From Naumannella cuiyingiana (GTDB taxonomy: Bacteria > Actinomycetota > Actinomycetes > Propionibacteriales > Propionibacteriaceae): 64,000 nt of DNA. This document shows positions 26,009-35,684 of the stretch, piece by piece. Positions within the stretch are counted from its first letter, which is position 1; every line of letters starts with the position of its first letter. The notes below the pieces were generated by a model. The model saw only the letters and a list, made by a program, of their open reading frames with translations, did no database searches and was not told where the DNA came from. Where the stretch lies: positions 682,001-746,000 of the forward strand of contig NZ_JACBZS010000001.1 in assembly GCF_013408305.1 (NCBI RefSeq), read 5' to 3'. The position numbers were made by a program, and so were the translations under genes.

Positions 26009-27424
26009 TCAGTCCTCGTCGTCGACCAGTTCGGCGTCGACGATCTCGATCTCGTCGTCGTCGGAATCGTCGACGACGGGCTCGTCGGCTTCCTCGGCGA
26101 CCAGCAGTGTGCGCGCCTCGCCGACGGCGATCACCGAACCGGTGACCAGCACCCCGGACCCGGTGAGCTCGTCGCCGCCGGTGCCGGACTCGGCGAGCGC
26201 GACGGCCTGCTCGATGGCCCGGTCCAGGCGCGGCTGCACGCTGACCCGATTGGCGCCGAAGATGCCTTCGGCAAGCTCGCCCAGCTCGGCGGCCGGCAGG
26301 CCGCGGTCGGTGGAGGCGACCTGGCTGACGACCACCTCGTTCAGGATCGGCTCCAGGATCCGCAACATGGCCTCGGCGTCCTTGTCGCGCATCACCGCGA
26401 GCACGCCGATCAGCGGATCGAAGTGGTACGCCTCACGCATCCCCTCGACCAGCGCAGCCGCGCCGTGCGGGTTGTGGGCGGCGTCGAGCACCACCGCGGG
26501 CGCGCTGCGGGCCAGCTCGAGCCGACCCGGCGCGCGCACATCGCCGAACCCGTCGGTGATCACCTGGGCGTCGAGATCCTTGCCGCCGAGGAAGACCTCG
26601 ACCGCGGCCAGCGCGAGCGCGGCATTGGCCGCCTGGTGGGCTCCGAATAGCGGCAGGAACACGTCCCCGACGGTGCCCTGCGGCTCGTTCAGCCGCAGCA
26701 ACTGCCCGCCGACCGCGGGCTGGCGCTCCAGCACGCCGAAGTCGACACCCTCGCGCAGGGCGGGTGCGCCGACCTCCGCGCACCGCTCCAGCAGCACCTT
26801 CGCCACGTCGACGCTCTGACCGGCCAGCACCGCGGTCGAGCCGGGCTTGATGATCCCCGCCTTCTCCTGCGCGATCTTGGCCGGGGTGTCGCCGAGCAGG
26901 TGGGCGTGATCGACGTCGATCGGCGTGACCACGGCGACCTGGGCGTCGGCGACGCTGGTGGCGTCCCAGGTGCCGCCGAGGCCGACCTCGAGGATCACCA
27001 CGTCCACCGGCGCATCGGCGAACGCCGCGAAGGCCATCGCGGTGATCACCTCGAAGAAGGTCATCTGCGGTACGCCGTCCAGGCGTTGCTCGTCCACCAT
27101 CGCCACATAGGGCTCGATGTCGGCCCAGATCTCGGCGAACCGCTCCTCGCTGATCGGCCGCCCGTCGATGCTGATCCGTTCGGTCACGTCGCGCAGGTGC
27201 GGGCTGGAGAAGCGGCCCGTGCGCAGGCCGGTCGACCGCAGCAGCGCGTCGATCATGATCGCGGTCGAGCCCTTGCCGTTGGTGCCGGTGATGGTGATCA
27301 CCGGGGCGGCGTTCTGGGGGTCGCCGAGCAGCTCGCAGAGGGCGCGGATGCGGGACAGGCTGGGGGCGACCCGGTGCTCGGGCCAGCGGGCGGTCAGCGC
27401 GGCGGTGAGTTCGGCATGGCTCAT
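26009..27424 (-). CDS. folC: Folylpolyglutamate synthase/dihydrofolate synthase
   Basis: 471-residue ligase that adds glutamate to dihydropteroate and folates. The P-loop ITGTNGKGSTA, the SSPHL region and the Mur-ligase-like VLEVGLGGTWDATSV are visible. A highly acidic tail (about 30 residues) is unusual in length. The ATG at 27424 is used because the protein family starts near there, and a TACAGT box lies 8 nt upstream on the minus strand. It is divergent from valS. Confidence 0.94.
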   Translation of the reverse strand: MSHAELTAALTARWPEHRVAPSLSRIRALCELLGDPQNAAPVITITGTNGKGSTAIMIDALLRSTGLRTGRFSSPHLRDVTERISIDGRPISEERFAEIWADIEPYVAMVDEQRLDGVPQMTFFEVITAMAFAAFADAPVDVVILEVGLGGTWDATSVADAQVAVVTPIDVDHAHLLGDTPAKIAQEKAGIIKPGSTAVLAGQSVDVAKVLLERCAEVGAPALREGVDFGVLERQPAVGGQLLRLNEPQGTVGDVFLPLFGAHQAANAALALAAVEVFLGGKDLDAQVITDGFGDVRAPGRLELARSAPAVVLDAAHNPHGAAALVEGMREAYHFDPLIGVLAVMRDKDAEAMLRILEPILNEVVVSQVASTDRGLPAAELGELAEGIFGANRVSVQPRLDRAIEQAVALAESGTGGDELTGSGVLVTGSVIAVGEARTLLVAEEADEPVVDDSDDDEIEIVDAELVDDED

Positions 27425-27432
27425 GGTGGGCA

Positions 27433-27552
27433 ACTGTAGGCGGAGCGTCGGGTGTTCGGCCTCGTCCACTCACCGGGAACGCATCGACCCGGCCTCGGGC
27501 CCGCTGGGTCCGGCGGCACGAACGTGCGCCGCTTCGGCCCGATCCGTAGGAT
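27433..27552. promoter_or_regulatory. Divergent folC/valS promoter region
   Basis: The 136-bp gap has TACAGT (minus strand, 27433-27438) 8 nt from the folC ATG and TAGGAT (plus strand, 27547-27552) 8 nt from the valS ATG. Both fit the leaderless pattern seen elsewhere in the window. No T-box-like leader is apparent before valS. Confidence 0.4.
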
Positions 27553-27560
27553 TGCAGCTC

Positions 27561-30158
27561 ATGACGACCGATACGCAGCGCGCGGCCACCGAACCCACCA
27601 CCGGCTCGGGAGCGCGGGAGGTACGCGTACCGGACAAGCCCGCGCTGGAGGGGCTGGAGGACAAGTGGCTGGCCGCCTGGCGCGATGCCGGCACCTACGC
27701 CTTCACCCGTCCGGAGTCGCGGGAGCAGGTGTTCTCCATCGACACTCCCCCGCCGACGGTCTCCGGCAGCCTGCACGTCGGGCACGTGTTCTCCTATACC
27801 CACACCGACCTGATCGCGCGCTACCAGCGGATGCGCGGCAAGCACGTGTTCTATCCGATCGGCTGGGACGACAACGGCCTGCCGACCGAGCGGCGGGTGC
27901 AGAACTACTACGGCGTGCGCTGCGACCCGGCCGTCCCCTACGACCCGGACTTCGCGCCCCCGGCCAAGCCGGACCCGAAGCGGCAGCTCCCGATCAGCCG
28001 GCGCAACTTCGTCGAGCTGTGCGCCGAGCTCACCCACATCGACGAGAAGGTGTTCGAGGACCTGTGGCGCCGGGTCGGCCTGAGCGTCGACTGGTCGCTG
28101 CTCTACACGACGATCTCCGACGACACGCGATTCGTTTCCCAGAAGGCATTCCTGGAGAACCTGGCGCGCGGAGAGGCGTACCTGTCGCAGGCGCCGACCC
28201 TGTGGGACGTGACATTCCAGACCGCGGTGGCCCAGGCCGAGCTGGAGGCCCGCGACTACCCCGGCGCCTACCACAAGATCGACTTCCACCGCGCGGACGG
28301 TACGCCGGTGCGGATCGAGACCACCCGGCCCGAGCTGGTCGCCTCCTGCGTGGCGCTGATCGCCCACCCCGACGACGAGCGCTACCAGCCGCTGTTCGGC
28401 GAGACGGTGACGTCGCCGATCTTCGACGTCGAGGTCCCGGTGCTGGCCCACCCGGCCGCCGAGATGGACAAGGGCGCGGGCATCGCGATGTGCTGCACCT
28501 TCGGCGACCTGACCGACGTCGCCTGGTGGCGCGAGCTGCAACTGCCGACCCGGGTGATCATCGGCCGCGACGGACGGCTGAGCCGCGAGACCCCGGACTG
28601 GCTGGTCAACGCCGGCCCGTACGCCGAGCTGGCCGGCAAGACCGTGTTCTCCGCGCGCGAGGCGATGGTTTCGCTGCTGCGCGACTCCGGCGACCTCGCC
28701 GGCGAGCCCGAGCCGACCCAGCGCAAGGCCAACTTCTACGAGAAGGGCGACAAGCCGCTGGAGATCGTCTCCACCCGGCAGTGGTACCTGACCAACGGCG
28801 GCCGCGACGCCGGGCTGCGCGAGGAACTGCTCGCGCGCGGGCGCGAACTGGCGTGGGTGCCGGAGTTCATGGAGCACCGCTATGAGAACTGGGTGGGCGG
28901 CCTGAACGGCGACTGGCTGATCAGCCGGCAGCGCTACTTCGGCGTACCGTTCCCGGTCTGGTACGCCCTGGACGACGCGGGCGAGCCCGACCACGCCAAC
29001 CCGCTGCTGCCGACCGAAGATCAACTGCCGGTCGACCCGGCGAGCGATGTGCCGGCCGGCTACACCGAGGCGCAGCGCGGCGAGCCCGGCGGGTTCGTCG
29101 GCGACCCCGATGTGATGGACACCTGGGCGACCTCGTCGCTGACGCCGCAGATCGCGACGGGCTGGGGCGGGCGCGATCCCGAGCTGTTCGGGCTGACCTT
29201 CCCGATGGACCTGAACACCCACGCCCACGACATCATCCGGACCTGGCTGTTCGCCCGGGTGGTGCGGGCGCACCTGGCCAACCACTCGCTGCCCTGGTAC
29301 CGGTCCATGATCAGCGGGTTCGTGGTCGACCCGGACCGCAAGAAGATGTCGAAGTCCAAGGGCAATGTCGTGGTGCCGACCGAGATCTTGGCGCGCTACG
29401 GCGCCGATGCCGTGCGCTGGCGCGCAGCGCTGGCCCGGCCGGGGCTGGACTCGCCGTTCGACGAGACGCAGATGAAGGTGGGCCGCCGGCTCGCGATGAA
29501 GGTGCTCAATGCGTCGAAGTTCGTGCTCGGCTACGGGTCGGCCACGGATCTGGCCGTGGTCAACGAGCCGGCCGACCTGGCGCAGCTCGAGGCGCTGAAG
29601 GCGGTGATCGAGACGGCGACCGCGCGGTTCGAGGCCTTCGACTACACCGGGGCGCTGGAGGTCACCGAGGCGTTCTTCTGGGCGTTCTGCGACGACTACC
29701 TGGAGCTGGTCAAGGAGCGCGCCTACGGGGCGCGCGGCGAACAGGCTGCCCGCTCGGCGCAGGTTGCGCTGGCGTACTCGCTGGACGTGTTGTTGCGACT
29801 GCTCGCGCCGTTCCTGCCCTTCGTCACCGAGGAAGTCTGGTCGTGGTGGCGCGACGGCTCGATCCACACCGCCGCCTGGCCCGACGCCGCCGAGATCACC
29901 ACGTCCGGCGACGCGGCCGCGGTGACCGACGTGGCGGCGGCGCTGGTGGCACTGCGCGGCGCGAAGTCGCAGGCCAAGGTGTCGATGAAGACCGAGATCG
30001 AACGCGCCCGGGTCAGCGGGCCGACGGCATCGCTGGACCGACTGCGGGCCGCCGAAGGCGACCTGCGCGCGGTCGGTCGGATCACCGGCGAGATCGACTG
30101 GGCAGCCGACGACGCCCCGATCGCGGTCGAGGCACAGCTCGTGCCGCAGGCCGGCTGA
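27561..30158 (+). CDS. valS: Valyl-tRNA synthetase
   Basis: 865-residue class I aminoacyl-tRNA synthetase. The HIGH motif reads SLHVGHVFSYTHTDL (about residue 72) and the KMSKS motif KKMSKSKGN is near residue 595. The length and the GWDDNGLPTERRVQNYYG segment correspond to the shorter ValS form found in many actinobacteria. The ATG at 27561 follows a TAGGAT box. The frame continues upstream, but that part is antisense to folC. Confidence 0.96.
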   Translation: MTTDTQRAATEPTTGSGAREVRVPDKPALEGLEDKWLAAWRDAGTYAFTRPESREQVFSIDTPPPTVSGSLHVGHVFSYTHTDLIARYQRMRGKHVFYPIGWDDNGLPTERRVQNYYGVRCDPAVPYDPDFAPPAKPDPKRQLPISRRNFVELCAELTHIDEKVFEDLWRRVGLSVDWSLLYTTISDDTRFVSQKAFLENLARGEAYLSQAPTLWDVTFQTAVAQAELEARDYPGAYHKIDFHRADGTPVRIETTRPELVASCVALIAHPDDERYQPLFGETVTSPIFDVEVPVLAHPAAEMDKGAGIAMCCTFGDLTDVAWWRELQLPTRVIIGRDGRLSRETPDWLVNAGPYAELAGKTVFSAREAMVSLLRDSGDLAGEPEPTQRKANFYEKGDKPLEIVSTRQWYLTNGGRDAGLREELLARGRELAWVPEFMEHRYENWVGGLNGDWLISRQRYFGVPFPVWYALDDAGEPDHANPLLPTEDQLPVDPASDVPAGYTEAQRGEPGGFVGDPDVMDTWATSSLTPQIATGWGGRDPELFGLTFPMDLNTHAHDIIRTWLFARVVRAHLANHSLPWYRSMISGFVVDPDRKKMSKSKGNVVVPTEILARYGADAVRWRAALARPGLDSPFDETQMKVGRRLAMKVLNASKFVLGYGSATDLAVVNEPADLAQLEALKAVIETATARFEAFDYTGALEVTEAFFWAFCDDYLELVKERAYGARGEQAARSAQVALAYSLDVLLRLLAPFLPFVTEEVWSWWRDGSIHTAAWPDAAEITTSGDAAAVTDVAAALVALRGAKSQAKVSMKTEIERARVSGPTASLDRLRAAEGDLRAVGRITGEIDWAADDAPIAVEAQLVPQAG

Positions 30159-30168
30159 GGCCGCAGCG

Positions 30169-30690
30169 ATGCCGGAGCCGAAGTTCCCCGAGCCCGCTTC
30201 GTCGACCGATGTCGCCGCCCTGTTCGCCGACTACCTGGACTTCTACCGGGAGTCGGTGATCGAACGGGTCGCCGATCTCGACGATGATCAACTTCGGGCG
30301 AGCAGGCTGCCCTCGGGCTGGTCACCGATCGAGTTGATCAAGCACCTGGTGTTCATGGAGCGGCGCTGGTTCGTCTGGGGGTTCCTCGGCTCCCGGGTGG
30401 ACCGCCCGTGGGGCGACACCGCCGACGATGACCCGGGCGGCGCCTGGCACGTCGGTGCGGAGGAAAATCTGCCGGCGCTGGTCGAGGCGCTGCGCGCCGG
30501 CGGCGCGCTCACCCGGCAGGTGCTCGCCGAGCACGCGCTGGACGAGATCGCGCCGGCCGGCCCGCGGTTCGAACCTCGGCCGCCGGCCAGCCTGGCGTGG
30601 ATCTGCGTACATGTGATCAACGAGTACGCCCGCCACCTCGGCCATCTCGACATCGTGCGCGAGCTGATCGACGGGCGTACCGGCGAATGA
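30169..30690 (+). CDS. DinB-family (DUF664-like) protein
   Basis: 173 residues forming a four-helix bundle of the DinB/YfiT type. Potential metal ligands are His in ELIKHLVFMERRW and in HVINEYARHLGHLDI. Related proteins are thiol-dependent transferases, for example with mycothiol, but the activity of this one is unknown. It begins 10 nt after valS on the same strand, so it is probably co-transcribed. Confidence 0.8.
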   Translation: MPEPKFPEPASSTDVAALFADYLDFYRESVIERVADLDDDQLRASRLPSGWSPIELIKHLVFMERRWFVWGFLGSRVDRPWGDTADDDPGGAWHVGAEENLPALVEALRAGGALTRQVLAEHALDEIAPAGPRFEPRPPASLAWICVHVINEYARHLGHLDIVRELIDGRTGE

Positions 30691-30729
30691 TCGGCGCGAG
30701 CCCGGCCGCGTCGATCAGACGTGCCCGGC

Positions 30730-31212
30730 TCAGCCGGTGACGGCCTGCTGGCACTCCTGGCTGGAGAAGATCTCGCTCAGCTTCTGCAGGTCGCCCGCAT
30801 TGGACGGGGTGGTCGCGTCGGCCAACTGCTGCAGCGTCTCGGCGCTGAGCTGATCGTAGGCCGCCTCAGCCCAGCAGTCGGTGAGCTTCTTCACCATGTC
30901 CTGGGGCAGGGAGCCAAGCGTGCCGGTCGGGTCGTTCTCCTTCAGCCAGGTGCTCAGGCCCGACTTCACGTCGTCCAGGCTGGGCTTGCCGGCGGCCTCA
31001 CCGCCCGAGCTGTCGGTCGACTCGCCGCCCGTGTCCGGCGACGCCTCGCCCGCGGAGGTCTCCTCGCCGCCCTGCTCGTCGCCGGCGTCCTGGGTCTGGG
31101 CCGGCTCCGTCGGGCGGTCCTGAACGGCCGGAGCTCCGCCGCAACCGGCGAGCAGCAACATGCCGGACATCGCGGCACCGAGCACGCCGAGTGTGAGGGA
31201 CTTGATCTTCAT
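30730..31212 (-). CDS. Small lipoprotein, two-cysteine family (copy 1)
   Basis: 160 residues. A signal peptide with lipobox LLAGC is followed by an acidic, Ser/Gly-rich linker, then a helical core of about 75 residues with two cysteines. The core pattern (PSxxxVxxGL, then DCWAEAAYDQLSAETLQQLAD, then a C-terminal Cys) recurs in the two lipoproteins at 59.6-60.4 kb. I do not recognise the family. The ATG at 31212 has GGAAGG upstream. Surface exposure is inferred from the lipobox. Confidence 0.75.
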   Translation of the reverse strand: MKIKSLTLGVLGAAMSGMLLLAGCGGAPAVQDRPTEPAQTQDAGDEQGGEETSAGEASPDTGGESTDSSGGEAAGKPSLDDVKSGLSTWLKENDPTGTLGSLPQDMVKKLTDCWAEAAYDQLSAETLQQLADATTPSNAGDLQKLSEIFSSQECQQAVTG

Positions 31213-31296
31213 CTGATGGTGCCTTCCAGGTCGCGGACAACGAGCACGACGGTAGCGGCCGACGGGGTCAGCCCCGATGGAGACGCACCCGGCGCG

Positions 31297-32592
31297 TCAG
31301 GCGCTCTTCTCCTTGCGCTCCCGGCGCGGGAGCTTGGCGTGCGGCACGAGCGTGGGCACGACATTGTCGTTGACCACGTCCTCGGTGATGATCACCCGGG
31401 CGATGTCCTCGGCACTGGGCACGTCGAACATCACGTTCAGCAGCACCTCCTCGAGGATCGCGCGCAGACCGCGCGCGCCGGTGCCACGAAGCAGCGCGAG
31501 GTCGGCGATCGCCTCGACGGCCTCGGGGGTGAACTCCAGCTCGACGCCGTCCAGCTCGAACAGCTTGCGGAACTGCTTGACCAGCGCATTCTTCGGCTCG
31601 GTGAGGATCCGGATCAGCGCCTCGCGATCGAGCGGGGCGACGGTGCTGATCATGGGCAGCCGGCCGATGAACTCGGGGATCAGGCCGAACTTGACCAGAT
31701 CCTCCGGGCGTACCTCCGCATACGGATCCTCGGCGGGCGGGCGCCGGGACTCGAGGTCGTTGTTGAAGCCGATCGGCCGCTTGCCGACCCGCTCGTCGAT
31801 GATGTGGTCCAGGCCGGCGAACGCGCCGCCGACAATGAACAACACATTGGTCGTGTCGATCTGGATGAAGTCCTGGTGCGGGTGCTTGCGACCGCCCTGC
31901 GGCGGCACCGAGGCGGTGGTCCCCTCGAGGATCTTCAGCAACGCCTGCTGCACGCCCTCGCCGGACACATCACGGGTGATCGACGGATTCTCCGACTTGC
32001 GGGCGACCTTGTCGATCTCGTCGATGTAGATGATCCCGGTCTCGGCCTTCTTCACGTCGAAGTCGGCGGCCTGGATCAGCTTGAGCAAGATGTTCTCGAC
32101 ATCCTCGCCGACATAGCCAGCCTCGGTGAGCGCGGTCGCATCGGCCATCGCGAACGGCACGTTCAGCATCCGGGCGAGGGTCTGGGCGAGATAGGTCTTG
32201 CCGCAGCCGGTCGGGCCGATCAGCAAGATGTTCGACTTGCCGAGCTCGACCCCGTCGTCCTCGGCGGCCCGCCGACCGGACGGCGCCTGCGCCTGGGCCT
32301 GCACCCGCTTGTAATGGTTGTAGACGGCGACGGCGAGCGCCTTCTTCGCCGGGTCCTGCCCGATCACGTAGGTGTCGAGGAACTCCCGGATCTGCACCGG
32401 CTTGGGCAACTCCTCGAGCAGACCGGTCTCGGAGGCGCCGGACAGCTCCTCCTCGATGATCTCGTTGCACAGCTCGATGCACTCGTCGCAGATGTAGACA
32501 CCCGAGCCCGCGATGAGCTTCTTGACCTGTTTCTGGCTCTTTCCGCAGAAGGAACACTTGAGCAGGTCGCCGCTCTCACCGATCCGTGCCAT
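31297..32592 (-). CDS. clpX: ClpX ATPase subunit
   Basis: 431-residue AAA+ unfoldase that feeds proteins to ClpP. The N-terminal zinc-binding domain has CSFCGKSQ and CDECIELC. Walker A is [12 protein letters not shown] near residue 125, Walker [10 protein letters not shown], and sensor-2 [13 protein letters not shown]. The start is the ATG at 32592; a longer frame adds five residues. It is downstream of clpP2 but separated by 150 bp that may contain its own promoter. Confidence 0.97.
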   Translation of the reverse strand: MARIGESGDLLKCSFCGKSQKQVKKLIAGSGVYICDECIELCNEIIEEELSGASETGLLEELPKPVQIREFLDTYVIGQDPAKKALAVAVYNHYKRVQAQAQAPSGRRAAEDDGVELGKSNILLIGPTGCGKTYLAQTLARMLNVPFAMADATALTEAGYVGEDVENILLKLIQAADFDVKKAETGIIYIDEIDKVARKSENPSITRDVSGEGVQQALLKILEGTTASVPPQGGRKHPHQDFIQIDTTNVLFIVGGAFAGLDHIIDERVGKRPIGFNNDLESRRPPAEDPYAEVRPEDLVKFGLIPEFIGRLPMISTVAPLDREALIRILTEPKNALVKQFRKLFELDGVELEFTPEAVEAIADLALLRGTGARGLRAILEEVLLNVMFDVPSAEDIARVIITEDVVNDNVVPTLVPHAKLPRRERKEKSA

Positions 32593-32605
32593 GCGTCCAC
32601 TCTCC

Positions 32606-32635
32606 ATCCACCGTGCGAACAGTCCGCCGTGTCAA
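32606..32635 (-). promoter_or_regulatory. Candidate clpX promoter
   Basis: On the minus strand TTGACA (32630-32635) is followed 18 bp later by GTGGAT (32606-32611), close to the clpX ribosome site. The -10 match is weak. A TAGGGT hexamer further upstream in the 150-bp gap is an alternative. Confidence 0.3.
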
Positions 32636-32742
32636 CCAACCGCTGCCCGGCACCGTCGGCGCCGGCAACTGCCGACTCCACCCTAACCCGCGACGCGGAC
32701 AATTCCGGGGGTGTTTCGCCCCGCGCCGCGGGTCGGGATCGA

Positions 32743-33402
32743 TCAGTTCGGCTCGACGTCCTTCAGCGACGTCAACACATCGTCCACGATGCCGTACTCC
32801 TTGGCCTGCTCGGCCGTCAGGTACTTGTCGCGCTCGACGTCCAGGCTCACCTGCTCGCGGTCCTTGCCGCTCGCCTCGGCGATCATCGTCTCCATCAGCT
32901 CGCGGATCCTCAGGATCTCCTTGGCCTGGATCTCCAGGTCCGAGGATTGTCCGTAGCTGCCCTGGCTGGTGTAGGGCTGGTGGATCAGCACGGTGCTGTT
33001 CGGCAGCATCAGCCGCTGCCCCTTGGCGCCCGCGGCGAGGATCACCGCGGCGGCCGACGCGGCCATCCCGAGGCAGATCGTCTGCACCTGCGGCTTGATG
33101 TAGCGCATCGTGTCGTAGATCGCCGTCATCGCGGAGAACGAGCCGCCGGGGCTGTTGATGTACATGCTGATCTGGCGGTCCGCGTCCATCGACTGCAGCA
33201 CGAGCAACTGCGCCATCACCGCGTTGGCGATGTCGTCGGTGATCGGCGTGCCGAGGAAGATGATCCGGTCCTCGAACAGCTTGGTGTAGGGGTCGACGCG
33301 GCGGATGCCGTAGGAGGTGCGCTCCTCCCACTGCGGGATGAAGTAGTCCATCGCCGGGCCCGCGGGGGCGTACCCGCCCGGCTGGCTGGGATTGATGTTC
33401 AT
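32743..33402 (-). CDS. clpP2: ClpP protease subunit 2
   Basis: 219 residues. The serine-protease triad is in place: Ser in GMAASAAAVIL, His in LIHQPY and a downstream Asp. YINSPGGS is the substrate-groove strand. Actinobacteria need two different ClpP rings, and this is the second gene of the pair. The start is the ATG at 33402, with GAGG upstream; MDYFIPQWEER at residue 18 could be the mature or true start. Confidence 0.96.
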   Translation of the reverse strand: MNINPSQPGGYAPAGPAMDYFIPQWEERTSYGIRRVDPYTKLFEDRIIFLGTPITDDIANAVMAQLLVLQSMDADRQISMYINSPGGSFSAMTAIYDTMRYIKPQVQTICLGMAASAAAVILAAGAKGQRLMLPNSTVLIHQPYTSQGSYGQSSDLEIQAKEILRIRELMETMIAEASGKDREQVSLDVERDKYLTAEQAKEYGIVDDVLTSLKDVEPN

Positions 33403-33410
33403 GGGGTGCC

Positions 33411-34058
33411 TCACTGGTTGGGGGCGTCGTCGCCGGTGGGGATCTGGGCGGCGCGCTCGAAGACGTGGTCGATGAAGCCGTAGTCCTTGGCCTGCTCGGC
33501 GGTGAACCAGCGGTCGCGATCGGAGTCGCGCTCGATCTGCTCCAGCGGCTGGCCGGTGTGCTCGGCGATCAACGAGGCCATCTGCTGCTTGATGTGCAGC
33601 GACTGCTCGGCCTGGATCCGGATGTCGGACGCGGTGCCGCCGAGCCCGCCCGAGGGCTGGTGCATCATGATCCGGCTGTGCGGCAGGGCGTACCGCTTGC
33701 CCTTGGTGCCCGCGCTGAGCAGGAACTGGCCCATCGACGCCGCGAGGCCCATGGCGACGGTCGCCACGTCGTTGGAGATCCACTTCATGGTGTCGAAGAT
33801 CGCCATCCCGGAGTCGACCGAGCCGCCCGGGGAATTGATGTAGAGCCAGATGTCGGAATCGGCATCCTCGGCATTGAGCAGCAACATCTGCGCGCAGATC
33901 GCGTTGGCGTTCTCGTCCTTGACCTCGGAGCCGAGGAAGATGATCCGGTTGGCCAGCAGCGAGGAATAGACGTTGTCGGTCAGCCCGAAGCCGGCCGGGG
34001 CGGAGGTCGCGGCCCGCACGTCGGCCACGGCCGCGGTGTGCTTGTCTGGTGCGTTCAC
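33411..34058 (-). CDS. clpP1: ClpP protease subunit 1
   Basis: 215 residues from a GTG at 34058; a TTG at 34088 is an alternative. The catalytic Ser is in [11 protein letters not shown] and the His in IMMHQPSGG, with YINSPGGSV present. It lies 8 nt upstream of clpP2. The paired rings form the ClpP1P2 peptidase used with ClpX and ClpC. A dyad upstream resembles sites of the ClpP regulator ClgR. Confidence 0.94.
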   Translation of the reverse strand: MNAPDKHTAAVADVRAATSAPAGFGLTDNVYSSLLANRIIFLGSEVKDENANAICAQMLLLNAEDADSDIWLYINSPGGSVDSGMAIFDTMKWISNDVATVAMGLAASMGQFLLSAGTKGKRYALPHSRIMMHQPSGGLGGTASDIRIQAEQSLHIKQQMASLIAEHTGQPLEQIERDSDRDRWFTAEQAKDYGFIDHVFERAAQIPTGDDAPNQ

Positions 34059-34109
34059 ACCGACGAACGTACCGGTCCGGGCGGACAAACCGGACGGCGC
34101 CCGCGGCGT

Positions 34110-34143
34110 GTTCGCTGTCGGCGCAGCGGGTACGCCGACAGCG
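34110..34143. terminator. Dyad between tig and clpP1: terminator and/or ClgR-like site
   Basis: Perfect 11-bp arms CGCTGTCGGCG (34113-34123) and CGCCGACAGCG (34133-34143) with a 9-nt loop start 5 nt after the tig stop, so a terminator is likely. The same arm with flanking bases, GTTCGCTGTCGGCG, also fits the CGC-N5-GCG core reported for the actinobacterial activator ClgR, which controls clpP1P2. That second reading relies on memory of the consensus and is only a suggestion. Confidence 0.55.
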
Positions 34144-34148
34144 CGCCC

Positions 34149-35570
34149 TCAGGCCTTCGGAGCCTCCTCGGTGGCCGGCTCGTCCGCGGCGTCGCCCGCC
34201 GCCTCGTCGGCCGCGTCGTCGGCCGGGGCGGCCTCGCCGATGCTGCCGTCGGGACGCAGGTTGGCCAGGTCAACGGCATTGCCGTCGCTGTCGGTGACCG
34301 TTGCCGCGGCGACCAGCGCGGCGAGGGCCTTGCCGCGCCGGATCTCGGTCATCCACTCCCCGGTGTGGTTGTGCTCCATCATGTGCTGGGCCTCGGCCTC
34401 GGGCGTGCTGTTGTTCTGCTGCGCCCGGCGGACCAGATGCTGGGTCAGATCAGCCTGGTCGACGCCGACCTCGAGCTCGTCGGCGGCCTTGTCCAGCACC
34501 AGTTGCGCCTTCAGCGCCTGGGCCGAGCGGGTGTCGACATCGGCCCAGAACTCCTCGGCGGTCTGCTCCTCCTCGGCATCGGCGAGGTACTGGTCCAGGG
34601 TCAGGCCGGCCTGCGCGAGCTGGGCGTTGATCTGCTCGTGCCGGGCGCGGGTCTCGGACTCGAGCAGGCTCTCCGGCACCTCGAAGTCGAGATCGGCGAT
34701 GACCGCCTCCAGCACCCGGTCGCGGGCCTGCGCGGCCTGGTCCAGGCGGGCCATCTGCTCGACCCGGGTCCGCAGGTCGGCGCGCATCTCGTCGATGGTG
34801 TCGAACTCGGAGGCGAGCTGGGCGAACTCGTCGTCGGCCTCCGGCAGCTCCTGCTCGGCGACCTTCTGCACCGTGACGGTGATGTCGGCCTCCTCGCCAC
34901 GCAGCGGCCCACCGACCAGCGTGGAGGTGAACTCCTTCGATTCCCCCGCGCTCAGGCCGGTGACCGCGTCATCCAGGCCGTCCAGCATGCCGCCGGCGCC
35001 GACCTTGTATTGGATGCCCTCGGCGGTGGCGTCGTCAAGCTCCTCGCCGCCCTTGCGGCCGAGCAGGTCGATGGTCACGATGTCGCCGTCGGCGGCCGGG
35101 CGGTCGGCGTCGTGCTGGGTGCCGAAACGCTGCCGGAGCAGGTCGATCTGCTCATCGACCACCGCGTCGTCGACGCTCAGCGGGTCGACGGTGGCAGAGA
35201 CGTCGGCAAAGTCGGGCAGTTCGAAGTCCGGGCGTACCACCACATCGGCGGTGAACTCGACGACATCGCCGTCCTCCAGCCGCGTCACCTCGATCTCGGG
35301 CTGCGCCAGCGGGTTCAGCTCGTGCTCGACGACGGCCCTGGAGTACTGGTCGGGCAGCGCATCGTTGATCGCCTCCTGCAGCACCGCTCCGCGGCCGAAC
35401 CGCTGGTCGATCACCGCGGGCGGGACCTTGCCCTTGCGGAAGCCGGGGATCGTCACCTGCTTCGCGATCTGCGCGTACGCCTTGTCCAGGCTCGGCTTCA
35501 GGTCCGCGAACGGCACCTCGATGGTGATCTTCACGCGCGACGGGCTGAGCTGCTCGACGGTGCTGGGCAA
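34149..35570 (-). CDS. tig: Trigger factor
   Basis: 473-residue ribosome-bound chaperone and prolyl isomerase. The N-terminal ribosome-binding loop contains the hallmark GFRKGKVP. The FKBP-like domain is central (around DIVTIDLLGRKGGEELDDA) and the C-terminal domain is helical. A low-complexity Ala/Glu/Asp tail ends it. The start is a TTG at 35570 with GGGAGA upstream. No ATG fits the family start, and the longer frame upstream is antisense to the transporter gene. Confidence 0.95.
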   Translation of the reverse strand: MPSTVEQLSPSRVKITIEVPFADLKPSLDKAYAQIAKQVTIPGFRKGKVPPAVIDQRFGRGAVLQEAINDALPDQYSRAVVEHELNPLAQPEIEVTRLEDGDVVEFTADVVVRPDFELPDFADVSATVDPLSVDDAVVDEQIDLLRQRFGTQHDADRPAADGDIVTIDLLGRKGGEELDDATAEGIQYKVGAGGMLDGLDDAVTGLSAGESKEFTSTLVGGPLRGEEADITVTVQKVAEQELPEADDEFAQLASEFDTIDEMRADLRTRVEQMARLDQAAQARDRVLEAVIADLDFEVPESLLESETRARHEQINAQLAQAGLTLDQYLADAEEEQTAEEFWADVDTRSAQALKAQLVLDKAADELEVGVDQADLTQHLVRRAQQNNSTPEAEAQHMMEHNHTGEWMTEIRRGKALAALVAAATVTDSDGNAVDLANLRPDGSIGEAAPADDAADEAAGDAADEPATEEAPKA

Positions 35571-35684
35571 GATGGTCTCCCGGGAATGATCGTGTGCTGG
35601 CGGGCGCGGCCGCCCGCGCGGATAACCCGGCCATGGTAGCCAGCCCGGCGCCCGCGCGCCCAACCCGCGCGCTAGCCTCACGCC

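Noticed and set aside
26433-29867. Open frame of over 1,100 codons opposite valS and within folC
   Set aside because: It runs antisense through valS and in another frame through folC. High-GC third-position bias creates such frames.
33403-33783. N-terminal extension of clpP2 across clpP1
   Set aside because: The extension is a frame shadow of clpP1; the family start matches the ATG at 33402.
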